Shown: positions 31,778 through 39,894 of the stretch, one piece after another
Layout of the letters: each line of letters starts with the position of its first letter
Position numbering within the stretch: the first letter of the stretch is position 1
Origin: Brevundimonas bacteroides DSM 4726
GTDB taxonomy: Bacteria > Pseudomonadota > Alphaproteobacteria > Caulobacterales > Caulobacteraceae
Assembly (NCBI RefSeq): GCF_000701445.1
Contig: NZ_JNIX01000010.1
Location: 62,001-126,000 of the forward strand
Length of the DNA stretch: 64,000 bases
Direction: 5' to 3'
Notes under the pieces: generated by a model
What the model was told of the DNA's origin: nothing
What the model saw: the letters and a program-made list of their open reading frames with translations, nothing else
The model's database searches: none
Position numbers and translations under genes: made by a program

Positions 31778-34405
31778 TCAGAAGGTCGCGCGCACCCCCA
31801 CCTGATAGGTGGAGCCGAAATCCTGCACGCGCTCGAACAGGCTCTGACGACCGCCGACATAATAGCGCGTATCCTTCTCGCCCGTCAGGTTCACGCCGTC
31901 GACATAGAGCTGGACTTGTTCGGTGACGTTCCAGCGCAGATTGATGTCGATCTGTGTGAAGGGGGCTCGGTAGCGGTCCTCGATCACGCTGTCGCCGATG
32001 CCCTGGAGCACTTCGCCGCGGTGGTTCCCGGCCACGCGCATGGAGAAGATGTCGTTCTCCCAGCCCAGCGACAGGTTGGCCGTGATATCGGCCTGGCCGG
32101 GGAAGGCGAAGGTCTCGCCGGGGCGAACGCTGGTCTCGGCCTCGCTATCGGCCAGCGTCAGGTTGCCCTCGACGAACAGTCCCGAGAGAACGCCCGGAAG
32201 CTGCACGAAGGACTGGGAATAGGAAAACTCGACCCCGGTGACGGTCGCGTCACCGCCATTGATGACGGTCTCGATGCCCGCAAAGTTGGTCGAGGTGCCG
32301 GTCGGCAGCACGATTGGCGTCTGGGTGATGTCGCGGGTGGTCAGTTCCAGAAAGAAGTCGCTGATCTCCTTGTGGAACACCGCGACCTGGAACACGGCCT
32401 GACTGGACGGGTAGAAGGCCACAGAGGCGTCGAACTGGTCGGCGATCAGGGCGTCCAGGAACGGATTGCCCGCCTCCAGCCGCCGGGTGTTGGCCGCATT
32501 GGTCGGATCGAAGCGGATGGCCTGGCTGTTGCGGGCGTCCTCAAAATCCGGCCGCTTGAGACCGCGGCCATAGGATGCACGCACCACCATGTCGTCACGC
32601 GGCTCCCACCGGATCAGGGCGCTGGGCAGCCAGTCGGTGTAGTCCTTCTCGTAGGTCCCGAGATTGACCGCCGTCAGCGGTTGGCCTGCGGCGTTCAGGC
32701 CGTTGTCGTCGCTCTCGAAGAAGAAGCCCTGGCTCGAGAACTCGGTCTGCTCAACGCGGACGCCGCCAATCAGGGTCAGGCTGGGCGACAGGCTCCAGTT
32801 GCCCATGACGTAGGCGGCCGTCACATCCTCGCCGAGACGATAGTCGGAGGCGACCGTATTGTCCTGACGCTGAAAACGCGGGTTCAGCAGCAGGGCGTCA
32901 CGGGCACGCACGGCCAGGTCGCGCAGGGTGTTGAGTTCGACGAACGGGCCGAAGTCGTTCCTGAAGTTGGAGTCCGGCGTGAACGTCGGCAGGGTGGCGT
33001 AGCTGCCTGTCACACCCGCCGTGCGCGGATCACCGTTGAACTCTGACTTGTCGGCCTCCTTGTCGCGGGAGCGGAACTTGGCCCCGAACTGCAGATAGCC
33101 GTCTTCGCCGAAGGCCGCGAATGGCGCACGGATGTTGAACCGGCCCGAGGTGATCTCGTCGGTGCGTTCTTCCTCGATGAAGAGCAGGTTGACGAAGGTG
33201 TAGGCGGCCGGGTTCGTCGGATCGGGGCGCGTGCCCGACTCCCGTTCGATGTCCACGGTCAGGTCTTCGCGGCCGTAGGTGGCGACCGCCCGGATGTCGT
33301 CGATCTCGAAACGGGGACGCAGGCCGTCTTCCTGGGACCAGCGTGAGCGGGAGAGGTCGATCTGATAGTCGAGCTCCCAGTCGTTCTCGAAACGGTGCTC
33401 ACCCCCACCGGAAATCGAGAACAGCCGGTCCTCGGTCGGCTGGAAGAAGACCTGATAGCGGTTGCGAACATCATTGAAGCTGCCGGAGCTGTCGGTGATC
33501 GTCAGCACCTCGTTGCCCGTCGACCGTTCCGTCTGCCAGAGTTGCTGCACACGGGTGTCGTCGTCGTTCAGCTGGGTGAACTGACCGCGCAGATACAGCT
33601 CCATGCCGTCACGCGGCCGGTATTCCAGATTGAAGGTGCCGCCGAAGCGTTCGCGCTCGCCGATCTCGAAACGCTGGTTCAGCTCGTCAGGGTAGAGGAA
33701 ATCCGTGCCGCCGCGATTGATCAGACGAAGGCCCTGCTCGTTGCGCAGGTCCGTGCCGTTGATGAAACGGTTGGAATAATTGCCCGCAATGGCCAGACCC
33801 AGGTCGCCGTCCATCAGGCGCCGCGCAACGCTGCCGGCGACCTCTGGGCCCCACTCGTCGGCGTACTCCTGATAGTTGCCCTCGGCTCGGAAGGTGTAGA
33901 AGTCGCCGGGCTGATCGAAGGCGGACTGGCTCTGCAACTCGACCGCGCCGCCGATGGTGTCGCCATCCATATCGGGCGTGTAGGTCTTGGACACCACGAT
34001 CCGGCCCAGCAGGTCGGACGGGATCACATCCAGCGCCACCGTGCTGGAGCCGGCTTCGGAGGTGCCGACGCGCACGCCGTTGACCGTCACCTGGGTGAAG
34101 GACGATGGGAGGCCCCGGATCGAAACCGTGCGGCCCTCGCCCTCGTTGCGCTCGATGTTGACGCCCGGCAGGCGCTGCAGGGCTTCGGCGGTGTTCTGGT
34201 CGCCGAACTGTCCGACCGAGTCGGCCGAGACCACATTGGTCAGATTGTCGGCGCGCCGTTCGTCGGCGCGAGCCGAGGCGATGGCCCCGCGCTGTCCGGT
34301 GACGATGATGTCCTCGACTTGCTGGGCAGCCTCCTGGGCCCATGCTCCTCCGGCCAAGCCAGACACGGCGGTGATGATTGCGAGTGCTGAGACCCCTCGG
34401 CGCAT
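31778..34405 (-). CDS. TonB-dependent receptor, probable oligosaccharide uptake
   Basis: The 875-residue receptor has a signal peptide (about 1-24, GAWAQE), a TonB box-like VEDIIVTGQRG, a plug (LTNVVSADSVGQFGDQNTAEALQRLPGVNIERNEGEGRTVSIRGL) and a 22-strand-type barrel ending in VGVRATF. The plug of this form (DNTAEALQRLPGV, NEGEGR) is typical of the carbohydrate-importing TonB receptors of Caulobacterales and Xanthomonadales. There is no STN domain, so control is probably transcriptional through the operators at 34486-34557. The start at 34403-34405 follows GGGAGG at a normal distance. It diverges from the exported enolase-superfamily genes and should supply them with substrate. Confidence 0.93.
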   Translation of the reverse strand: MRRGVSALAIITAVSGLAGGAWAQEAAQQVEDIIVTGQRGAIASARADERRADNLTNVVSADSVGQFGDQNTAEALQRLPGVNIERNEGEGRTVSIRGLPSSFTQVTVNGVRVGTSEAGSSTVALDVIPSDLLGRIVVSKTYTPDMDGDTIGGAVELQSQSAFDQPGDFYTFRAEGNYQEYADEWGPEVAGSVARRLMDGDLGLAIAGNYSNRFINGTDLRNEQGLRLINRGGTDFLYPDELNQRFEIGERERFGGTFNLEYRPRDGMELYLRGQFTQLNDDDTRVQQLWQTERSTGNEVLTITDSSGSFNDVRNRYQVFFQPTEDRLFSISGGGEHRFENDWELDYQIDLSRSRWSQEDGLRPRFEIDDIRAVATYGREDLTVDIERESGTRPDPTNPAAYTFVNLLFIEEERTDEITSGRFNIRAPFAAFGEDGYLQFGAKFRSRDKEADKSEFNGDPRTAGVTGSYATLPTFTPDSNFRNDFGPFVELNTLRDLAVRARDALLLNPRFQRQDNTVASDYRLGEDVTAAYVMGNWSLSPSLTLIGGVRVEQTEFSSQGFFFESDDNGLNAAGQPLTAVNLGTYEKDYTDWLPSALIRWEPRDDMVVRASYGRGLKRPDFEDARNSQAIRFDPTNAANTRRLEAGNPFLDALIADQFDASVAFYPSSQAVFQVAVFHKEISDFFLELTTRDITQTPIVLPTGTSTNFAGIETVINGGDATVTGVEFSYSQSFVQLPGVLSGLFVEGNLTLADSEAETSVRPGETFAFPGQADITANLSLGWENDIFSMRVAGNHRGEVLQGIGDSVIEDRYRAPFTQIDINLRWNVTEQVQLYVDGVNLTGEKDTRYYVGGRQSLFERVQDFGSTYQVGVRATF

Positions 34406-34485
34406 GGCCGTCCTCCCATTGACGTTGACGCCGCTTCTGGATCGGCTTGACAACACCGTTACATGCGGACTGTCCGGATGTCAAA

Positions 34486-34557
34486 ATCGTCCTGACCAAT
34501 TATCCCCGTACGCCTGACCGGCCATAGCGGGTTGCGCAGATTGGTCAGACCGGTTTA
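34486..34557. promoter_or_regulatory. Two GntR-type operator-like sites in the divergent receptor/enolase promoter region
   Basis: On the minus strand 34503-34486 reads ATAATTGGTCAGGACGAT; on the plus strand 34538-34557 reads AGATTGGTCAGACCGGTTTA. Both share ATTGGTCAG with a partly palindromic TGGTC-N-GACC core, as bound by FadR-subfamily GntR regulators of uronate genes. A further GGCCGGTCAGGCG-like partial site lies at 34511-34525 on the minus strand. The same word occurs at 42967-42986 beside the gntR gene, which makes that regulator the best candidate. Confidence 0.55.
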
Positions 34558-34579
34558 GGGTTTCTGAGGGAGTATGCTG

Positions 34580-35842
34580 ATGATCACCAGCCGTCGAAAC
34601 GCTCTGATGGCCGGCGCGCTGGGCCTGTTCGGCGCGGCCGGACCGGCCGCCGCGCGCAGCGTTCACCCGCCCCGCCCTGACGCCGAGGGGCTCCTCCGTT
34701 TTCCCGCCGATCCCCGGCCGCCGATCGATCTCGGCGAAGTCGCGGCTGAACCGATCACCCTTCGCGCCCTTGAGTTGTGGCGGACGCCGCAGGAGGGCAC
34801 CCTTCTGGTCCGCGCGGTCTCGGCCGACGGGGTCGAGGGCGTCGTCCGCGCCTCGACCAAGGCGGAGGAGACGCTCGATTTTTTTCGCCTTTTCGTCATG
34901 CCCAAGTTCATCGGCGAGGACATGCGCGACCTCTATCGCATTCTCGAGCGAGGCTATCGGGACGACTATGAGTATGCCTCGGTGCCGTGGTGGAGCGCCA
35001 TGGGTCAGGCGGAGGTCGCCGTTTGGGACCTGATCGGCAAGACGGTCGGCAAGCCGTGCCACGCCCTTATGGGCCCCAAGCTCAGGAACGAGATCGCGGT
35101 CTATCTGTCGTCCAACCAACGCGGAACCCGGCCCGAGGAAGAGGTCGATCACCTGCGCCGCCGCGTTGAAGAGACCGGGTGTCAGGCCATCAAGATCAAG
35201 GTCGGCCGCCGCATGGGGCGCAACACCGACATGTACGAGGGCCGGTCCGAGGCGATGGTCCGGGCCGCGCGCGAGGCGTTCGGCGACGGCATGACGATCT
35301 ATGCGGACGCCAACGGTGCCTACGACGCCCCGACGGCGCTGGAGATGTGCCGGATGCTACAGAGCTATGGCGTGGCCATGTTCGAGGAGCCCTGCCCCTT
35401 CGAGGCGTTCGAGATGGTCAAGCAGGTCACCGAACGCACCGACCTGCTGATCGCGGGCGGTGAGAACGACTGCGCCTTCGAGAAGTGGGCCTGGTACTGT
35501 GACAACCGGGCCTATGACGTGCTGCAGCCCGACCCGATGTACAACGGCGGCATGATGCGCTGCGTGGCCGTGCAGCAGATGAGCGAGGCGGCGGGCCTGC
35601 TCTACAATCCGCATTTCCCCCGGAACAACGCCGACACCGCGCCCCTGCTACACCTCTGCGCGGTCGCGCCCAACCTGTACGGCTTTCAGGAATATCGGTC
35701 GCGCCCCGACACGCTCGACTTCGCCCATTCGCCCCAGATGGCACCGCGCGGAGGGATGCTGCCGGTGTCGGACGCGCCGGGTTTCGGCATCGATTACGAC
35801 CCGTCGATCTGGTCCACCGCCACAAGGATCCTGCCACAATGA
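34580..35842 (+). CDS. Tat-exported enolase-superfamily (mandelate-racemase-like) enzyme 1
   Basis: About 420 residues. The N-terminus MITSRRNALMAGALGLFGAA is a twin-arginine signal ending in PAAARS, so the folded enzyme should be exported. The mature part has the enolase-superfamily capping domain and a barrel with the full mandelate-racemase set: KIKVG (Lys-x-Lys), YADANGAYD (metal Asp), FEEPCPF (metal Glu), GGEND (metal Glu), VLQPDPMYNGGM (Asp of the dyad) and NPHFP (His). Activity as a dehydratase, epimerase or cycloisomerase of a sugar acid is plausible. Two ATGs are possible, 34574 and 34580; GAGGGAG fits 34580 better. It overlaps the next, paralogous gene by 4 bases. Exported members of this superfamily are unusual. 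Confidence 0.88.
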   Translation: MITSRRNALMAGALGLFGAAGPAAARSVHPPRPDAEGLLRFPADPRPPIDLGEVAAEPITLRALELWRTPQEGTLLVRAVSADGVEGVVRASTKAEETLDFFRLFVMPKFIGEDMRDLYRILERGYRDDYEYASVPWWSAMGQAEVAVWDLIGKTVGKPCHALMGPKLRNEIAVYLSSNQRGTRPEEEVDHLRRRVEETGCQAIKIKVGRRMGRNTDMYEGRSEAMVRAAREAFGDGMTIYADANGAYDAPTALEMCRMLQSYGVAMFEEPCPFEAFEMVKQVTERTDLLIAGGENDCAFEKWAWYCDNRAYDVLQPDPMYNGGMMRCVAVQQMSEAAGLLYNPHFPRNNADTAPLLHLCAVAPNLYGFQEYRSRPDTLDFAHSPQMAPRGGMLPVSDAPGFGIDYDPSIWSTATRILPQ

Positions 35843-37074
35843 GACTGGATCGACGCGCGATGATGGCCGGGCTGGGAGCCACGGCGCTCGCCGGATCGGC
35901 CGGTGCCCAGGTCGCCGTCCGCCGACCGGACGGCCTGCTGGCCTTCCCCGACTACCCTGCCGATCAGGTCGACTTCCGTCGCTGGCTGGACCGACCGGTC
36001 GTCCTGCGGTCGGCCGAAATGCTGAAGGTCGACGGCCGCCACGAGTTCGTGCGTGTCGTGTCCGAAGACGGCGTCGAGGGCGTGGTCAAGGCCAACAGCC
36101 GCATGGCCGAGGTCTCCAGCCTGTTCCACCTGGTGGTCAAGCCGCGCCTGCTGGGCCAGGACATGCGCGACATCGAGCGGCTGATCCGCGAACTCTACAC
36201 CCGCGAATACAAGTTCGCCTCCCTGCCCTTCTGGACCGCCGTCGGCCATCTGGAACTTGCGATCTGGGACATGATGGGAAAGACGGCGGGCGTGCGCTGC
36301 GTCGACTTCATGGGGCCAGTGCAGAGGACGGAGATCCCGATCTACATATCTTCGCTCCGTCGAAACACCACGCCCGAAGAAGAGGTCGCCTGGCTGGCCG
36401 AAGAGGTCGAGACCACCGGTGCACGTGGCGTCAAGATCAAGGTCGGCGGTCGCATGAGCCGCAACGAAGACGCCAGCCCAGGTCGATCGGAGGGCGTGGT
36501 GCGAGCCGTGCGACAGGCCTTCGGCGACGACTTCACCATCTATGCCGACGCCAACGGCAGCTATGACGCCCCGGCCGCGATCGAACTTTGCCGAATGCTG
36601 GAAGACCAAGGCGTGGCCATACTGGAAGAGCCCTGCCCCTTCGAGGACGTGGAGATGACGCGCCAAGTCGTCGAGCGCACCACCATCCCCATCGCCGGTG
36701 GCGAGCAGGACAACTCGATGGAACGCTGGCGCTGGCTGATCGAGAACCAGGCGCTAGACGTGCTTCAGCCAGACTTCATGTACAACGGCGGTATGGTGCG
36801 GACGCTGGAGGTGCAGCGTATGGCGGCCGCCGCCGGGATCGGCGTCGCCCCTCACTATCCGCGCAGCGGTTCGGAGACGGTCGAACTGCTGCACTTCGCC
36901 GCCTATGCGCCGAACCTCCATGGGCTCCAGGAATATCGCGGCGAGGGCCGCGACCTGGATTTCGCCCATGCGCCCCGGCTGGTGCCCCGCAACGGCGTCA
37001 TCCACCTGCCCGAGGGTCAGGGTTTCGGCGTGACCTTCGACCCTGACCTGTGGCCTTCCGCGGAGCGAATGTGA
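35839..37074 (+). CDS. Tat-exported enolase-superfamily (mandelate-racemase-like) enzyme 2
   Basis: 411 residues, paralogous to the preceding protein over its whole length. The N-terminus MRLDRRAMMAGLGATALAGS is again a twin-arginine signal, cleaved near GSAGAQ. Active-site motifs are conserved: KIKVGGRM, YADANGSYD, LEEPCPF, GGEQD, VLQPDFMYNGGM and APHYPRSG, so metal ligands and the Lys and His bases are present. Differences lie mostly in the loop before the barrel (DKYKFASLPFW-type region) and near RRNTTPEEE, suggesting related but different substrates or the two faces of one reaction. Its stop overlaps the GH28 start by one base (TGATG), linking the pair to polygalacturonide breakdown. Confidence 0.88.
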   Translation: MRLDRRAMMAGLGATALAGSAGAQVAVRRPDGLLAFPDYPADQVDFRRWLDRPVVLRSAEMLKVDGRHEFVRVVSEDGVEGVVKANSRMAEVSSLFHLVVKPRLLGQDMRDIERLIRELYTREYKFASLPFWTAVGHLELAIWDMMGKTAGVRCVDFMGPVQRTEIPIYISSLRRNTTPEEEVAWLAEEVETTGARGVKIKVGGRMSRNEDASPGRSEGVVRAVRQAFGDDFTIYADANGSYDAPAAIELCRMLEDQGVAILEEPCPFEDVEMTRQVVERTTIPIAGGEQDNSMERWRWLIENQALDVLQPDFMYNGGMVRTLEVQRMAAAAGIGVAPHYPRSGSETVELLHFAAYAPNLHGLQEYRGEGRDLDFAHAPRLVPRNGVIHLPEGQGFGVTFDPDLWPSAERM

Positions 37075-38429
37075 TGCATCTCACCCTGTTGTCCGGCGGC
37101 GTCTGCGCCGTCGCCCTGATGCTGGCCGCCGGATCGGTCGAGGCCCAGGAGGCGCGGCCCGCGATCTGCGACGTGACGGCCTATGGCGCGGTCGCGGACG
37201 ACGAGACGCTCGACGACGCGGGCATCGCCGCCGCCATCGCCGCCTGCGCGCCGTCCGGCGGCACGGTGATCCTGCCGCGAGGCGTATTCCTGACTGGCGG
37301 CGTCCAGCTGGCGTCCAACATCACCTTCCACTTGAATGGCGGGGCGGTGTTGAAGGGGTCGAGCGACTTGTCCGACTACACCCCCTTGCTGGGCCTGGGC
37401 GGAGCGGAGCTGGAGCGTACGGAGGGCGACACCAACCGAGGCGTGCTCTCGGCCGTGGGCGTGGAAAACGTCACACTGTCCGGCACTGGCGTGATCGATG
37501 GGACCGGCGCGGCCTTCTGGAGCGATCTGGTCAATCGGCCCGACTTCGCCGTCGGCTTCGCGGACTGCCGCAATGTGCGGATGCGCGATGTCACCGTGAT
37601 CGATCCGGCCAAGTACAACATCCGTTTCAACAACTGCGACAACGTCGTCGTGGACGGTGTGACGGTGAACGCGCCGATGCTGTCGCCCAACTCCGACGGC
37701 ATCCAGATCCGCGACTCGGCCGATGTGCGGATCTCGAACTGCCAGATCTCGACCGGCGACGACGCCATCGTGCTGAAGGCGCATGAGCGAAACGTGGAGC
37801 GGGTGACCGTCACCAACTGTCGCATCACGTCGGACGACGCGGCGTTCAAGTTCGGCACGGGGTCGGAGACCGTCACACGCGATGTGACCGTGTCCAACGT
37901 GGTGGTGACCGGTAGTCGCTACGGCGTCGCCCTGTTCATGCAGGACGGCGGAACTTATGAGAATGCCCGCTTCACCGACATGATCATCGAGACCGGCGGG
38001 CGACATCGACGCGAGTATCCGATCTATGTCGACATCGACACGCGGTTCGGCGACGGGGCGTTCGGGACGATTCACAACATCACCTTCGACGGCCTGGACA
38101 TCCGCACCCGCGGCAACATCCTGATCGGCGGGCAGGAGGCCGCGCCGGTCACGGGCGTCACCCTGTCGAACATCCGCATGACAGTGGCGGACGCGGTCGA
38201 TCTGGCGGCCACCGCCGGGAAGCCGAGGGGCAACCGGCTGCAGGCGCAGCGGACGGGCGCGGCGGACTTTTCAGGCGAAGTCGGTCACATTGTGCTGGGG
38301 AACACGGTCGGCGCGGCGGTGCGAGACGTCACCATCATGGGCGCTACGGAGGCGGATCGGCGGCCTGTGCTGGTCGCGCGTGGCAGCACAGGCCTGACCG
38401 CCGACGGGGATTTCAGCGCGCCTCGCTGA
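37074..38429 (+). CDS. Secreted GH28 polygalacturonase-like protein
   Basis: The 451-residue protein has a signal peptide (about 1-25, GSVEAQE) and a right-handed beta-helix. GH28 hallmarks are present: FGAVADDETLDD-like start, GGTVILPRGVFLTGG, LSPNSDGIQI (the N-x-D motif) and STGDDAIVLKA (the DD pair). The third motif, usually GHG-S-I-G, is replaced by SDDAAFKFGTGSE, and the RIK motif by a different sequence near EYPIYVD. The catalytic Asps are thus kept while the substrate-binding His and Lys motifs are altered, as in divergent exo-acting GH28 enzymes. It should act on galacturonan or rhamnogalacturonan fragments in the periplasm or outside. The ATG overlaps the upstream stop. Confidence 0.83.
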   Translation: MHLTLLSGGVCAVALMLAAGSVEAQEARPAICDVTAYGAVADDETLDDAGIAAAIAACAPSGGTVILPRGVFLTGGVQLASNITFHLNGGAVLKGSSDLSDYTPLLGLGGAELERTEGDTNRGVLSAVGVENVTLSGTGVIDGTGAAFWSDLVNRPDFAVGFADCRNVRMRDVTVIDPAKYNIRFNNCDNVVVDGVTVNAPMLSPNSDGIQIRDSADVRISNCQISTGDDAIVLKAHERNVERVTVTNCRITSDDAAFKFGTGSETVTRDVTVSNVVVTGSRYGVALFMQDGGTYENARFTDMIIETGGRHRREYPIYVDIDTRFGDGAFGTIHNITFDGLDIRTRGNILIGGQEAAPVTGVTLSNIRMTVADAVDLAATAGKPRGNRLQAQRTGAADFSGEVGHIVLGNTVGAAVRDVTIMGATEADRRPVLVARGSTGLTADGDFSAPR

Positions 38430-38496
38430 GCGGGGAATTCGGCAACGGTCATCCGACGATCCTGGAGACTGTCCAAGCCGAGTTTGGAACCAACGG

Positions 38497-39894
38497 CTAT
38501 GTCTGTTCGAACCCTGGCTCCAGCCGCTGTTCCGCCGCCGCGCTCACCCGAGCGTGCTCGGCCTGGTCCAGACGATAGCCCCACATGACCAAGGCCGAGA
38601 CCGCGACACCGATCAGAGGCACCACCGTCATGATGGCCTTGATGCCGTCGGCGGTGGCGGGCGTTACCTCGGTGCCGTCAACATAGCCGATGGCGAACAG
38701 CAGCCAGCCGAACAGAAAGCCGTTGACTCCCAGCGCCAACTGCTTGGCGAAGCTGGCCAGGCCAAACACCTTGGCGTCGTGGCGCTGGCCGGTAACATAG
38801 GCGTTGTACTCGACCGTGTCGGGCAGCATGGCCCAGAACAGGACCTGATAGCCGACGTTGGCGGCCGAGACGGCGGTCAGCAGGCCGGCCGCGATCACCG
38901 GATCGCGTGACGGGATCAGCCAGAAGGCGGCGTATGCGGCCGCGCTCCACAGGTTGGCGAACAGCCAGGCGTCGCGCTTGGACCGCCTGCGCGCCACCCA
39001 GGCCCAAAAGGGGCTGAAGGCCAGCTGCGCGACCAGGGCCAGCGGCACCAGCACGGCCTTCAGATCGGGCCTCTCCAGCGTGTGATTGACGTAATAGGTC
39101 AGGGCCTTGTTCGTCATGGTGAAAGCGAGCGACGAGACGATGATGCAGGCGAAGACCCGCATCAGCGGCCCGTTCAGCACCAGCATCCGTCCCACGGTTC
39201 GCGCGTCGTCGGCCGCGCCTGACAGGGAAAAGCCTTTAGGGTTGGACTCGACCTCGCGCGGCGGTTCGCGGGTCTCGGCGAAGCACAGCCAGAAGATCGG
39301 CAGGGACAACAGCCCCACCGTGCCTGCGGCGGCGACATAGGCGAAGGGATTGCCCTCTCCGCCCGCGCGGGCCACCAGCGTCGGCATCAGATAGGTCACC
39401 GCCGCCCCGCCCGAGAAGGCGAAGAACATGCGCCAGCCCGCCAGGCTAGCACGCTCGTCGGCGTCGCCCGAGATTCGCGCCGAAAGCGACGAATAGGGGA
39501 TCGACACCACCGAATAGGCGGTGCGCATCAGCACCTGGCTGAGCAGGGCATAGAGGAACAGACCCGACTGTTCGGCGAACAGACCGCCGGATGGGACGAG
39601 GAAGCAGAAGGCGAAGGCGACGGCCACCGCCGGGCTGGCGAACACCAGATAGGGCCGATAGCTCCCCCATCGCGTGCGTGTCCGGTCGGCGATGGCCCCG
39701 ATGACGGAATCGGCGAACCCGTCCCACAGGCTGGCGACCAGGAAGACGGTGCCGGCCAGCCGCGCGTCCAGACCCAGCACGTCCGTGTAGAACGGCATGA
39801 GCAGAAGGTTCAGCGTCTGCCAGTACAGATTGAAGCCGAAGTCGCCGACAGCCCAGCCGAGCTTACGGCGAAGTGGCAGGGGCGCGACGGTCAC
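38497..39894 (-). CDS. GPH-family (MelB-like) glycoside/hexuronide:cation symporter
   Basis: The 465-residue inner-membrane protein has twelve predicted helices and the glycoside-pentoside-hexuronide family features: KLGWAVGDFGFNLYWQTLNLLLMPFYTDVLGL at the start with the conserved Asp, ADRTRTRWGSYRPYLVF (cytoplasmic loop 2-3 motif) and FWAMLPDTVEYNAYVTGQRHDAKVFGLASF. Members carry melibiose, xylosides or glucuronides with Na+ or H+. It overlaps the GH2 glucuronidase gene by 4 bases (39891-39894), so a glucuronide is the likely substrate, as for E. coli uidB next to uidA. Confidence 0.9.
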   Translation of the reverse strand: MTVAPLPLRRKLGWAVGDFGFNLYWQTLNLLLMPFYTDVLGLDARLAGTVFLVASLWDGFADSVIGAIADRTRTRWGSYRPYLVFASPAVAVAFAFCFLVPSGGLFAEQSGLFLYALLSQVLMRTAYSVVSIPYSSLSARISGDADERASLAGWRMFFAFSGGAAVTYLMPTLVARAGGEGNPFAYVAAAGTVGLLSLPIFWLCFAETREPPREVESNPKGFSLSGAADDARTVGRMLVLNGPLMRVFACIIVSSLAFTMTNKALTYYVNHTLERPDLKAVLVPLALVAQLAFSPFWAWVARRRSKRDAWLFANLWSAAAYAAFWLIPSRDPVIAAGLLTAVSAANVGYQVLFWAMLPDTVEYNAYVTGQRHDAKVFGLASFAKQLALGVNGFLFGWLLFAIGYVDGTEVTPATADGIKAIMTVVPLIGVAVSALVMWGYRLDQAEHARVSAAAEQRLEPGFEQT

